From Microbacterium sp. SY138 (GTDB lineage Bacteria; Actinomycetota; Actinomycetes; Actinomycetales; Microbacteriaceae): a stretch of 64,000 nucleotides of DNA. Positions 49,811-59,435 of the stretch are shown one piece after another (the first letter of the stretch is position 1; every line of letters begins with the position of its first letter). The stretch spans positions 2,852,001-2,916,000 of the forward strand of contig NZ_CP155793.1 of NCBI RefSeq assembly GCF_039729145.1, written 5' to 3'. The translations under genes were made by a program, and so were the position numbers. The notes under the pieces were generated by a model. The model saw only the letters and a program-made list of their open reading frames with translations. It did no database searches and was not told where the DNA came from.

Positions 49811-51505
49811 ATGGCGCACAAGCCCGATGCGGTCACCAGCTGGTGGCGGCGCATCAGCCTTCGGGCCAAGGTCACCGGCGTCACGGTGGCGGTGCTGGCG
49901 CTCGGGCTGCTCGTCGCGGGTATCGGCACGGTGCCGATCCTGCGCAACGCCCTGGTCGCGAACATCGATGCCCAGTTGCCCGCCCTGGTCTCGAGCGATC
50001 TCGTCGACCGCTACTTCGACACGGTGACGGTCGACGGCGTCACCACCTACAGCCCGCGCGATGAGCAGCCTCGAGACTTCTCCTTCGCGATCTACGATGC
50101 GACGGGTGAACTCCGCGCCACAGCACGAGGCACTTCAGGCCAGGCGCCTCTCTTCCCCTCGCAGTACTCGCTCGCGAAGGCGACCGCCAACACGGATCAG
50201 ATCCCGCTCGAGATGACGGGAGCCGAAGGCGAGCTGTTCCACGCGGCGGTCGCCGTCGTCCCCTCGGAAGGCGGTGTCCTGCGCATCCAGTTGGTCGCTC
50301 TTCCTCTCGCACCCGCCGATCGCATCATCAGCCAGTACTTCGGCATCTACATCTCGATCGCCCTGATCACGATCCTGATCGCCGCACTGCTCACGCGCGG
50401 GCTCGTGACACTCACGTTCCGCAGGCTCGGTCAGGTCGAGGCCACCGCCATGTCGATCGCGGCCGGCGACTTCCGGCAGCGGCTGACCGACCTCGAGCCG
50501 ACCACCGAGGTCGGCCGGCTGAACACCGCCATCAACACGATGCTCGACCGGGTCGATCGCTCGCTCGCACAGCGGGACCGCACCGTGCAGCACATGCGGC
50601 GCTTCATCGGCGATGCGAGCCACGAGCTGCGCACCCCCCTGGTGAGCGTGCGCGGCTACGCGGAGCTCTACCGCATGGGCGCGATCAAGGGCGAGGAGGA
50701 CACGGCGCGGGCCATGGAGCGCATCGAGAAGGAAGCGATCAGGATGGGGGTCCTGGTGGAGGACCTCCTCGCTCTCGCCCGGCTCGACGAGGAGCGCGAA
50801 CCGGAGATCGTCCCCCTCGACCTACGGCCGATCGCGCGGGATGCAGCGCTCGATCTGCGTGCCGCGGCCCCCGGCCGGACCGTGACGGTGATCGACCGCA
50901 CCGCGGACAGCAAGACCGCGGTACCTTTGCACGAGATCCCACCGCTCCAACCGCCGCAGCCGCCGACGCCGCGAGGCCTCTCCCGAGCCACGCTCTCGCG
51001 TCTTCGCCGACGCCCACGGCAGCCGGACCAGACTCCCGCGATCGACTTCACCGAAGTTCCCGATCTGCCCGTGCGCACCCCGCCGATCGTGCTCGGCGAA
51101 GAGAACAAGGTCCGCCAGGTCGTCACGAATCTCCTGGGCAATGCGCGCCGCTTCTCCCCCGAGGACGGGCCGATCGAGCTCGTGGTCGACTCCGACCGGG
51201 CGGCCGGCACCGCGAGCATCGCGATCGTCGATCACGGCGAGGGCATCCCGCCGCAGATCCGGGAGCAGATCTTCGAACGCTTCTGGCGTGCCGACACCTC
51301 CCGCGCGCGGGAGACCGGAGGCTCCGGCCTCGGACTCGCGATCGTCGCGTCGATCCTGAAAGCGCTCCACGGCGGCGTCGATGTATCGGAGACTCCGGGT
51401 GGGGGTGCGACGTTCACTGTGACTCTCCCGCTCGCACCGGCGCGCGCCACGCCTGCGCATCTCCTCGAAGACACGCAGCCTCTGGATCGACTCGACCTGC
51501 CGTAG
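49811..51505 (+). CDS. Sensor histidine kinase (HAMP, HisKA, HATPase)
   Basis: Membrane kinase of 564 residues. TM1 is at residues 22-42, followed by an extracytoplasmic sensor domain (45-170), TM2 (176-197) and a HAMP linker. The phospho-accepting His271 lies in DASHELRTPLV. The ATP-binding domain has QVVTNLLGNARRFSP (N box), DHGEGIP and GGSGLGLAIV. Between the first strand of the ATPase domain and the N box there is a Pro/Arg-rich insertion of about 45 residues (PPLQPPQPPTPRG onward). It phosphorylates the adjacent OmpR-type regulator. Ribosome site GGGGAGG. Confidence 0.93.
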   Translation: MAHKPDAVTSWWRRISLRAKVTGVTVAVLALGLLVAGIGTVPILRNALVANIDAQLPALVSSDLVDRYFDTVTVDGVTTYSPRDEQPRDFSFAIYDATGELRATARGTSGQAPLFPSQYSLAKATANTDQIPLEMTGAEGELFHAAVAVVPSEGGVLRIQLVALPLAPADRIISQYFGIYISIALITILIAALLTRGLVTLTFRRLGQVEATAMSIAAGDFRQRLTDLEPTTEVGRLNTAINTMLDRVDRSLAQRDRTVQHMRRFIGDASHELRTPLVSVRGYAELYRMGAIKGEEDTARAMERIEKEAIRMGVLVEDLLALARLDEEREPEIVPLDLRPIARDAALDLRAAAPGRTVTVIDRTADSKTAVPLHEIPPLQPPQPPTPRGLSRATLSRLRRRPRQPDQTPAIDFTEVPDLPVRTPPIVLGEENKVRQVVTNLLGNARRFSPEDGPIELVVDSDRAAGTASIAIVDHGEGIPPQIREQIFERFWRADTSRARETGGSGLGLAIVASILKALHGGVDVSETPGGGATFTVTLPLAPARATPAHLLEDTQPLDRLDLP

Positions 51506-51646
51506 CGGCCGTTCCGACGCCGGGCGCTTTCTGCACCGCCTGCCCGGCTGCCCCGTTGCTCACAGCGCACGGGATGACAGCGACCCGGAGAGGATAAGGA
51601 CGCCGACGCTCGCTTAGCCTCGGAACCCCTACGAGAAGGAGTTCCC

Positions 51647-51934
51647 ATGTCTGTCTTCACCGTCGACACCGAGGCCGTCTACGCGGCCCACGGCGCCACC
51701 CGCGCAACGATCGAGCGCTTGCAGGGCGAGTCCGCGACTCTGATGGCGCAGCTCCGACAGCTGCAGTCGACGTGGTCCGGCACGGCATCCCATGCTTTCC
51801 AGACGTGCGCCGAGCAGTGGCAGGGCGCGCAGCTCCATGTGGAGCAGGTGCTCGAATCGATCGGAACGTCGCTCGGCGCGGTCGCGACCCAGTACGCAGA
51901 CGCCGATCAGTACTCGGCCAGCCTGTTCCGCTGA
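51647..51934 (+). CDS. WXG100-family protein (orphan)
   Basis: Small helical hairpin protein of 95 residues of the ESAT-6-like (WXG100) family. The turn motif is STWSGTASHAF (residues 43-53), and the C-terminal helix ends in YADADQYSASLFR, close to the YxxxD/E export signal. Such proteins are exported by type VII systems, but no EccC or other ESX gene lies in the window. A good ribosome site (GAAGGAG) precedes the ATG. It is its own transcription unit, followed by a terminator. Confidence 0.9.
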   Translation: MSVFTVDTEAVYAAHGATRATIERLQGESATLMAQLRQLQSTWSGTASHAFQTCAEQWQGAQLHVEQVLESIGTSLGAVATQYADADQYSASLFR

Positions 51935-51953
51935 CGCACACGCGTATCGACGC

Positions 51954-51985
51954 AGAACGCCCCCGGCCGAAGCCGGGGGCGTTCT
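51954..51985. terminator. Perfect bidirectional terminator between WXG100 gene and groEL
   Basis: 14-base arms AGAACGCCCCCGGC / GCCGGGGGCGTTCT around the tetraloop CGAA, between convergent genes. Confidence 0.9.
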
Positions 51986-52000
51986 GTCATGAGAGCAGGA

Positions 52001-53656
<1,656 letters not shown>

Positions 53657-53683
53657 TTAGCACTCAGAGTAAGAGAGTGCTAA
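53657..53683 (-). promoter_or_regulatory. CIRCE element (HrcA operator) of groEL
   Basis: Perfect TTAGCACTC-N9-GAGTGCTAA, 37 bases from the groEL start codon, just downstream of the probable promoter. It is the classical site bound by the heat-shock repressor HrcA. Confidence 0.95.
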
Positions 53684-53687
53684 CGCC

Positions 53688-53717
53688 ATTCTGGCACTCG
53701 ACACCTTCGAGTGCAAG
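53688..53717 (-). promoter_or_regulatory. groEL promoter overlapped by a second, degenerate CIRCE
   Basis: On the minus strand TTGCAC (-35; 53711-53716) and CAGAAT (-10; 53688-53693) are separated by 17 bases. The same stretch holds CTGGCACTC-N9-GAGTGCAAG (53691-53717), which has the 9-base spacing and inner halves of a CIRCE with altered outer bases. HrcA bound here would cover the promoter directly. Confidence 0.75.
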
Positions 53718-53744
53718 CCGCCGGAGGAGTGGCGCACGCGGAGG

Positions 53745-54323
53745 TCAGGGGGCCGGGGTCTCCCCGGGCGTCTCGGGCGCGGAACTCGATCGATCGAGGC
53801 CGATCACCACCGTGAACTGCTTCAGACCGTCCTCCGTCTGACCGGAGTAATAGTCGCTCTGCTGCACGGCAGCGCCACCGAGGAGGTTCGCCAATCCGAT
53901 CGCGGCGAGCTCATCCTCATCGTTGACGTAGAAGACGGTGGTGGTGGCGAAGTCCTGACTCGAGCTGTCTCCGGCGAAGACGATGTCCGGCGCCCATCCA
54001 TTGTTGACGAGGACGTCCCGCATCTGCGTGTCGAGCCCCTCGTCCGGCGTGCCGTTGAGGATCATCACGGAGACCGAGGTGTCCACCACACCCGTCTCGA
54101 CCGGAGTGGGGACCGGCGTGGACGCCGCCTCGGGAAAGAGCGAGATGCGCCCCATCACCACGAGGGAACCGAAGATCCCGGCGATGATGAGGACGAGGGC
54201 GGCGACGAAGGACCAGAGCAGCACGACCCAGCCGTTCATCCCCGGAGCTTCGGCGCGATGCGCTCCCACACGTCCGGAGGAACGGGGAACGTCATCGAAG
54301 CGATCGCGGGAGGGCTTGGACAC
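53745..54323 (-). CDS. LytR C-terminal domain protein
   Basis: Protein of 192 residues: basic cytoplasmic N-terminus, one membrane helix (about 31-56, WVVLLWSFVAALVLIIAGIF), a Pro/Thr linker, and an extracytoplasmic LytR_C domain (VSVMILNGTPDEGLD, GWAPDIVFAGDSSS, VVIGLD). LytR_C proteins lack the phosphotransferase domain of LytR-CpsA-Psr enzymes, and their role at the envelope is unclear. Located directly upstream of the groEL promoter region and downstream of DUF3263 on the same strand. Confidence 0.87.
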   Translation of the reverse strand: MSKPSRDRFDDVPRSSGRVGAHRAEAPGMNGWVVLLWSFVAALVLIIAGIFGSLVVMGRISLFPEAASTPVPTPVETGVVDTSVSVMILNGTPDEGLDTQMRDVLVNNGWAPDIVFAGDSSSQDFATTTVFYVNDEDELAAIGLANLLGGAAVQQSDYYSGQTEDGLKQFTVVIGLDRSSSAPETPGETPAP

Positions 54324-54404
54324 CCCTCGATGCTAGCGTCACCTTCCTGGCATTCCGATCCGCGGCGCGGAACACCCGATTCGGGAAGCCGCCGACGGCT
54401 CTTC

Positions 54405-54662
54405 TCAGCCGACGAAACCCGGTGTGCGAGCCGAGCGCTGCCTGGCGCGTGAATCCCGGATGCGGCGCAGCCGCCGCACCAGCATCGGATCGTACTCCAG
54501 AGCGGCTTCCGACTCGATGAGCCGCCCGAGGAGCTGGTAATAGCGGGCCGAACTCATGCCCAGCTGGGCGCGGATGACTTCTTCCTTGGCTGAGCCGTGC
54601 CGCGGCCAGGCGACCTCGATGGCGAGGATCGCGCGATCGCGCTCCGTCAGGTCTCCGAGCAT
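54405..54662 (-). CDS. DUF3263 family small DNA-binding-like protein
   Basis: Protein of 85 residues matching the actinobacterial DUF3263 family. The core LTERDRAILAIEVAWPRH and LGMSSARYYQLLGRLIE (residues 36-52) looks like a helix-turn-helix of sigma-4/LuxR type, followed by a basic tail. A transcription-related role is inferred from fold only. The gene pair DUF3263-LytR_C is common in actinobacteria. Confidence 0.88.
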   Translation of the reverse strand: MLGDLTERDRAILAIEVAWPRHGSAKEEVIRAQLGMSSARYYQLLGRLIESEAALEYDPMLVRRLRRIRDSRARQRSARTPGFVG

Positions 54663-54671
54663 GACTCCAGG

Positions 54672-55664
54672 TTAGGACGCGACGGTCGAGGGAGACGTTC
54701 GCCACTCCCACCAGCCTCCGAGGGGATCGGCGGCGGCACGCACCCTCCCGTCGATGGCGACGACGAAGCCCGGCCAGTCGTCCGCATCCACCGACGGCAC
54801 CCAGACGTCGAGCACTCCCGGCGGATCGATCGTGATCCAGCGGGCGTCCAGCGCTGCTATGCGGGCGACCAGCGCGTTCCGCTGCGCTCGCGGGATGTGC
54901 ACCAGCACTCCGGGCGTGGTGATGACGAGCGTGGCATTCCCAGGCGCGGCAGCCGCCAGGGCATCGATGCGTTCCAGAGCGTCTCCGACGAGGAGCAGTG
55001 CGGGATCGGAGGCCGCGATCTCGAGCGCAGCATCGATCCGCTGCTCCCGTCTCTCCTCACCCGGCCACACGAGTCCCCGCAGCCATCCCCGGTCACGTGG
55101 GTCGGCCGCGTCGAGCGGCGCCAGATCGATGCCCGCCCGCCACGCCACCTGCGGCATCCGCAGCGGGGGCATCGCGCCGGTCACCCGGCTCTCCAGCACG
55201 ACGGTCGACGGTCCCTCCACGGGATCAAGGCCGACGCGGAGCGCACCCTCTTCATCGACGAAGCGGTACGAGTACCTGTCGGGATAGAGACACAGCCCGG
55301 CGGAGGCTCCGATCTCGAGCAACGCGATCGGACCCTCGATCTCGGACAGCACGGGAAGCAGCGCGGCGAGGCGCAGCGGTTCGTTCGTCTGCAGGCTGCG
55401 ACGGCCGCATTCCGCCACCACCTCGTCGGCGTTGCGCAGCACGAAGTCCCGCCACTGCGGATAACCGGCGAGCTCGGCCCCAAGCAGACGGGTGACGGCG
55501 AACACGAGGGGCGGCTGCCTCCGGGTCTCGGGAATCCGCAGCAGGATGCGCCTCACCTCGACATCGGCCGCCACGCCGGCCGCCCATTCCGCGTACAGCG
55601 CGCTGCGGCCGGGGGCCTCGTCACGGGCGAATCGTGCGTAACGTTCCTGCTCGGCATCCGTCAT
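54672..55664 (-). CDS. DUF2332 family protein
   Basis: Protein of 330 residues. The DUF2332 core carries LLEIGASAGLCLYPDRYSY (residues ~130-148), with a Gly-rich turn like that of SAM-dependent methyltransferases, and GLDLAPLDAADPRDRGWLRGLVWPG-type segments in parts. Function is unproven; a methyltransferase-like fold is a guess from the glycine loop. Stop lies 10 bases upstream of the DUF3263 start, so one transcript is likely. Confidence 0.85.
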   Translation of the reverse strand: MTDAEQERYARFARDEAPGRSALYAEWAAGVAADVEVRRILLRIPETRRQPPLVFAVTRLLGAELAGYPQWRDFVLRNADEVVAECGRRSLQTNEPLRLAALLPVLSEIEGPIALLEIGASAGLCLYPDRYSYRFVDEEGALRVGLDPVEGPSTVVLESRVTGAMPPLRMPQVAWRAGIDLAPLDAADPRDRGWLRGLVWPGEERREQRIDAALEIAASDPALLLVGDALERIDALAAAAPGNATLVITTPGVLVHIPRAQRNALVARIAALDARWITIDPPGVLDVWVPSVDADDWPGFVVAIDGRVRAAADPLGGWWEWRTSPSTVAS

Positions 55665-55735
55665 GCGTCCATTCTGACCCGGAGCACCCGATACCCCGTC
55701 GCACGGGGGAGAATGGACGGGACTCAGGAGGACAC

Positions 55736-56140
55736 ATGTCGTACAGCGTGGACAAGACCGAAGAAGAATGGCGCGAGGAGCTCGGCGAAGAGCAGTACGC
55801 GGTGCTGCGCCAGGCCGCGACCGAGCGGGCCTGGACCGGCGAGCTGCTCGATGAGGAGCGGGCGGGCCTGTACACCTGTGGCGCATGCGATGCCGAACTC
55901 TTCAAGAGCGGCACGAAGTTCGACTCCGGATGCGGATGGCCGAGCTTCTACGAGTCGATCCGCCCCGATGCGGTCGAACTCATCGAGGACGACAGCCTCG
56001 GGATGGTGCGCACCGAGGTGCGCTGCGCCAACTGCGGATCGCACCTCGGCCATGTCTTCCCCGACGGATTCGGCACGCCGACCGGCGACCGCTACTGCAT
56101 GAACTCGATCGCACTGAACTTCACTCCCGAAGCCTCGTGA
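55736..56140 (+). CDS. msrB: Peptide-methionine (R)-S-oxide reductase MsrB
   Basis: Repairs methionine-R-sulfoxide in proteins, 134 residues. Zinc ligands are CGACDAEL and CANCGSHLGHVF. The catalytic Cys lies in GDRYCMNS near the C-terminus, and FDSGCGWPSFY is family-typical. The second Cys in SGCGWP can serve as resolving residue. ATG at 55736 follows CAGGAGGAC. The stop overlaps the nitroreductase start (GTGA). Confidence 0.95.
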   Translation: MSYSVDKTEEEWREELGEEQYAVLRQAATERAWTGELLDEERAGLYTCGACDAELFKSGTKFDSGCGWPSFYESIRPDAVELIEDDSLGMVRTEVRCANCGSHLGHVFPDGFGTPTGDRYCMNSIALNFTPEAS

Positions 56141-56784
56141 GCGCCCTCGACGCTGTCCTGGCACGGCAGTCCTGGTCGAAGGTCGAAGACACCGCCCCGA
56201 CTCGCGACGAACTTCTCACGTTCATTTCGGCGGCCGGCCGTGTGGCCGATCATTCTTCTCTGCGCCCCTGGCGGCTGATCGAACTCCGCGGCGCGGATCG
56301 CGAGGTGCTGGGCGCGGCGATCGCCGAAGCCCAGGGCGACTCCTCGCCCTCGTCGAAGCCGCTTCGTGCCCCTCTGCTCATCGCCGTCGTCGCCAGTTAC
56401 CGGAAGAGCGAGAAGGTACCCCGTTGGGAACAGGAGGCCGTCGCCTCCGGTGTCGCCCACATGCTGAGCTTGCTCCTCGACGAAGCGGGGTGGGGCGTCA
56501 TCTGGCGCACCGGCCACTACACGCGCGCGAAGGCGGTCGCCAGAGCTCACGGCCTCGCCGAGAACGAGGAGCTCCTCGGCTGGCTGTATGTGGGAGGCAA
56601 GCCCGAAGACAAGAAGCCCGGTCGACGCAAGCCCATAGATGCACGCGCGCTCGTCACGCGCATGCCGCAGGCGAATGCCGAGAATGCCCCGAAGACGGCG
56701 ACGAACACCGAGAAGGTGAAGAAGGTGAAGAAGGTGAAGAACGCCAAGAAAGCGAAGAAGGCGAAGAAGGCCGAGAAGAAGTAA
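56137..56784 (+). CDS. Nitroreductase family protein with Lys/Ala-rich histone-H1-like tail
   Basis: Protein of 215 residues from GTG at 56137. The first 160 residues match the nitroreductase fold (FMN-binding): HSSLRPWRLIELRG, and VASGVAHMLSLLLDEAGWGVIWRTG. The last 40 residues are almost only Lys, Ala, Val and Asn in short repeats (KKVKKVKK, NAKKAKKAKKAEKK) like the tails of histone H1-like proteins. The tail may bind nucleic acid or anionic surfaces. Co-translated with msrB, hinting at a shared oxidative-stress role. Confidence 0.85.
   Translation: MSALDAVLARQSWSKVEDTAPTRDELLTFISAAGRVADHSSLRPWRLIELRGADREVLGAAIAEAQGDSSPSSKPLRAPLLIAVVASYRKSEKVPRWEQEAVASGVAHMLSLLLDEAGWGVIWRTGHYTRAKAVARAHGLAENEELLGWLYVGGKPEDKKPGRRKPIDARALVTRMPQANAENAPKTATNTEKVKKVKKVKNAKKAKKAKKAEKK
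56712..56780. repeat. 9-base tandem repeats coding the Lys-rich tail
   Basis: Units such as AAGGTGAAG and AAGGCGAAG repeat in frame and encode KKV/KKA triplets. The tract can vary in length by slippage without frameshift. Confidence 0.75.
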
Positions 56785-56788
56785 CCCT

Positions 56789-57730
56789 TCAGCGGCGACG
56801 CGGCCACGGGACCGCGACCACCACCGACGCGACGGCCACGACGACCATCGCGAGCACCTGCCAGAGCGCTGGTCCGGCCGCGGGCGGCCACATGAGGTCG
56901 ATCACGACCGACGTGACCAATTGCCCGAGCACCGACCCCAGGCCCATGAGCAGCACCCCGGTCTGCGCCACGATGAACGTGCCGAGGAGGATGTAGGAGG
57001 CACCCAGGAACCCTCCGAGGTACAGCCAGGGCTCGGTGGGAAGCCCCGCCGGTGCGCCGCGGAACGCGATGCTCACCCCGGATGCCAGGGCGAGCACCAC
57101 GGTGCCGGCGATGAAGCTCATCAGAGTGGCGGCGAGGGGCGAACGCGCCCGCTGGGCCAGGCGCCCGTTGGTCGCTGCCTGCCAGGCGATCCCGACACCC
57201 GCGGCGAACGGGAGCAGCAGCATCCACAGCGGCGCGGTGGCCAGCACGTCGCCGGAGAGCGAGATGCCGACCGCGGCGAGCGCGAGCAGCCCCCCGAGCA
57301 CCCGCCCTGGCGTGACCGCCACGACTCCTGCGGGCCCGAATCCGATCCGATCGAGCACGAGGCCGTGAACGGTCTGCCCCGCCACCACACCGACGGTGAA
57401 CAGGGAGACGCCGAGCACACCGGCGGTGAGACCTTGCGTCGAGACGGTGAGTGCGCCACACGCTCCCCCGAGCAGCATCCAGACGGGGATCGTCTGGTGT
57501 CGGATGCCGCTCCACAGGCGTGCGACGCCTCGCCGAGCCGACGGGAGGGCGGAGATCACGACGGCGAGCGCCACGAGTCCCACGGAGAACGAGAGGAAGC
57601 CGGCGACGATCCCATCGTCGACGCGCACACCGAGCACCCCGTTGATCCGCGCCTGGATCGCCGTCATGACACCGATCGCGACCGCTCCTCCGAGGGCCAG
57701 CGGAGCGGGAAGTCGACGGGTCTCTGGCAC
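56789..57730 (-). CDS. DMT-superfamily transporter, YdcZ/DUF606 duplicated type
   Basis: Membrane protein of 313 residues with about ten helices in two homologous halves. Each half carries the YdcZ-like signature (AIQARINGVLG near residue 25 and AWQAATNGRLA near 183). It is convergent with the nitroreductase gene, four bases from its stop. Drug/metabolite efflux is the family role; substrate unknown. Confidence 0.86.
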   Translation of the reverse strand: MPETRRLPAPLALGGAVAIGVMTAIQARINGVLGVRVDDGIVAGFLSFSVGLVALAVVISALPSARRGVARLWSGIRHQTIPVWMLLGGACGALTVSTQGLTAGVLGVSLFTVGVVAGQTVHGLVLDRIGFGPAGVVAVTPGRVLGGLLALAAVGISLSGDVLATAPLWMLLLPFAAGVGIAWQAATNGRLAQRARSPLAATLMSFIAGTVVLALASGVSIAFRGAPAGLPTEPWLYLGGFLGASYILLGTFIVAQTGVLLMGLGSVLGQLVTSVVIDLMWPPAAGPALWQVLAMVVVAVASVVVAVPWPRRR

Positions 57731-57802
57731 CTGTCGACCCTACCCGAGCGCTCGCCCGCTCCTCTCTCCGTGAATGTCCGAGGCCGGGACTACGCTGGCG
57801 GC

Positions 57803-58429
57803 ATGTGCGCGAGCTACGGACTCGATCCCCGATTCACCGATGCCGAACTCCTCGCCGCCGCCGACGATGCGGTGCTCGAGGGCCTCCGCGTGTGGGCGCA
57901 GGAGAACGCCGGCGAGACCGTCCGACCGACGGGCAAGAACCTGCGCAACCTCAACCCGCTGATCGTGCAGCCAGATACCGCCCCGACCCTCGAACCCGCG
58001 TGGTGGGGGTTCCTCGTCGACGGCGAGCCGGCGAAATTCCCCTCGATCAACACCCGCTCGGAGCGGCTGCAGGAGCGTCCGGGCGGGGCGAAGTCGAGAG
58101 CGATCGTCCCCGCGACGAGCTGGTACGAGATGCAGAAGCCGTCTCGGCAGTGGAACGAGTTCATCGTCGACGACGGCACTCTGTTCGGCATGGCTGCGGT
58201 CACGCAGCGCGGCCGCACGGCCGACGGCGAGTGGTTCACGTGCTATTCCATCGTGATGCGTCCCGCTCCCCCTCACCTCGTCGACCTGCACGACCGGATG
58301 CCCCTCCTCGTTCCGTCCACCCTGAGCCATGACTGGCTGACCGCACCGGCGTCGCGGGAGATCATCGACGAGGCCGTCATCGCTTCAGACGAGATGGCCG
58401 CGCGGGTGCAGGCTCGCCCTCGCGCCTGA
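57803..58429 (+). CDS. SRAP (SOS response-associated peptidase, YedK/HMCES) family protein
   Basis: Protein of 208 residues. Cys2 (after removal of Met), which forms the covalent link to abasic sites in single-stranded DNA, is present. The other active residues lie in SINTRSE, PATSWYEM and LHDRMP. The Glu, Asn and His of the known site are therefore in place. It shields abasic sites and later releases. Stand-alone gene without a visible LexA box in the 72-base leader. Confidence 0.92.
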   Translation: MCASYGLDPRFTDAELLAAADDAVLEGLRVWAQENAGETVRPTGKNLRNLNPLIVQPDTAPTLEPAWWGFLVDGEPAKFPSINTRSERLQERPGGAKSRAIVPATSWYEMQKPSRQWNEFIVDDGTLFGMAAVTQRGRTADGEWFTCYSIVMRPAPPHLVDLHDRMPLLVPSTLSHDWLTAPASREIIDEAVIASDEMAARVQARPRA

Positions 58430-58523
58430 CCCTCTGATGTCCCACGCGGGTCGGACACTTCGCCGTCAGATGTGTACCTGAGGGGGACGCGCGACACCCG
58501 GGGCGCTCCGTAACGTTGTGCCC

Positions 58524-59435
58524 ATGATCACAGCAGAAGGCCTCACGAAGAGGTTCGGAGACAAGACCGCCGTCGACGACGTGTCGTTCACGGTCAAGCC
58601 GGGCAGCGTCACCGGCTTCCTCGGCCCGAACGGCGCCGGGAAGTCGACCACCATGCGGATGATCGTCGGCCTCGACCGCCCGACGTCGGGGCGTGCCACC
58701 ATCGCCGGACGCGAGTACCGCAAGCTCCGCGCACCTCTCACCGAAGTCGGTGTCCTCCTCGACGCCAAGGCGGTGCACACCGGTCGCACCGCTCGCAACC
58801 ACCTCCGCGCCATGGCCGCGACACACGGCATCCCCTCCTCCCGAGTCGATGAGGTCATCGACCTTGCGGGCATCGGGTCGGTGGCACGTAAACGCGCGGG
58901 CGGATTCTCGCTCGGAATGGGGCAGCGCCTCGGCATCGCTTCGGCACTGCTCGGCGACCCGCACACGCTGATCCTCGACGAGCCGGTGAACGGCCTCGAC
59001 CCCGAGGGGGTGCGCTGGGTGCGCCAGTTCGTCCGTCACGTGGCATCAGAGGGGCGCACCGTGCTGCTCTCGAGCCACCTGATGAGTGAGATGGCGCAGA
59101 CCGCCGACCACGTCATCGTGATGGGCCGCGGTCGGGTGCTCGCGGATGCCCCGCTCGCGGAGCTCGTGCGCTCCTGGACTCGGAACACGGTGCGGGTCCG
59201 CACACCGAGACCAGCCGACCTGGCTGCCGCCGTCGGAGGGCCGGAGGTGGAGATCGTGAGCTCGGCTCCCGATCTGCTCGACATCGTGGGGCTGCCCGCC
59301 GCGCGGATCGGCGATCTGGCCGCCGACCGCGGCATCCCGCTCCACGAACTCACCCCGACCACCGGATCACTCGAAGACGCCTATCTCGCCCTCACCGGCG
59401 ACTCCGTCGAGTACCGCACCAAGGAGATCTCATGA
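58524..59435 (+). CDS. ABC exporter ATP-binding protein
   Basis: ATPase of 303 residues. Walker A is FLGPNGAGKSTTMR (residues 33-46), the signature is FSLGMGQRLGIA, and Walker B is TLILDEPVNGLDP. A C-terminal extension of about 80 residues ends in SLEDAYLALTGDS, as in ABC-2 type exporters of the drug/lantibiotic class. It overlaps the permease start (ATGA). I use the ATG at 58524 in preference to GTG at 58518. Followed by a two-component system that probably controls it. Confidence 0.93.
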   Translation: MITAEGLTKRFGDKTAVDDVSFTVKPGSVTGFLGPNGAGKSTTMRMIVGLDRPTSGRATIAGREYRKLRAPLTEVGVLLDAKAVHTGRTARNHLRAMAATHGIPSSRVDEVIDLAGIGSVARKRAGGFSLGMGQRLGIASALLGDPHTLILDEPVNGLDPEGVRWVRQFVRHVASEGRTVLLSSHLMSEMAQTADHVIVMGRGRVLADAPLAELVRSWTRNTVRVRTPRPADLAAAVGGPEVEIVSSAPDLLDIVGLPAARIGDLAADRGIPLHELTPTTGSLEDAYLALTGDSVEYRTKEIS

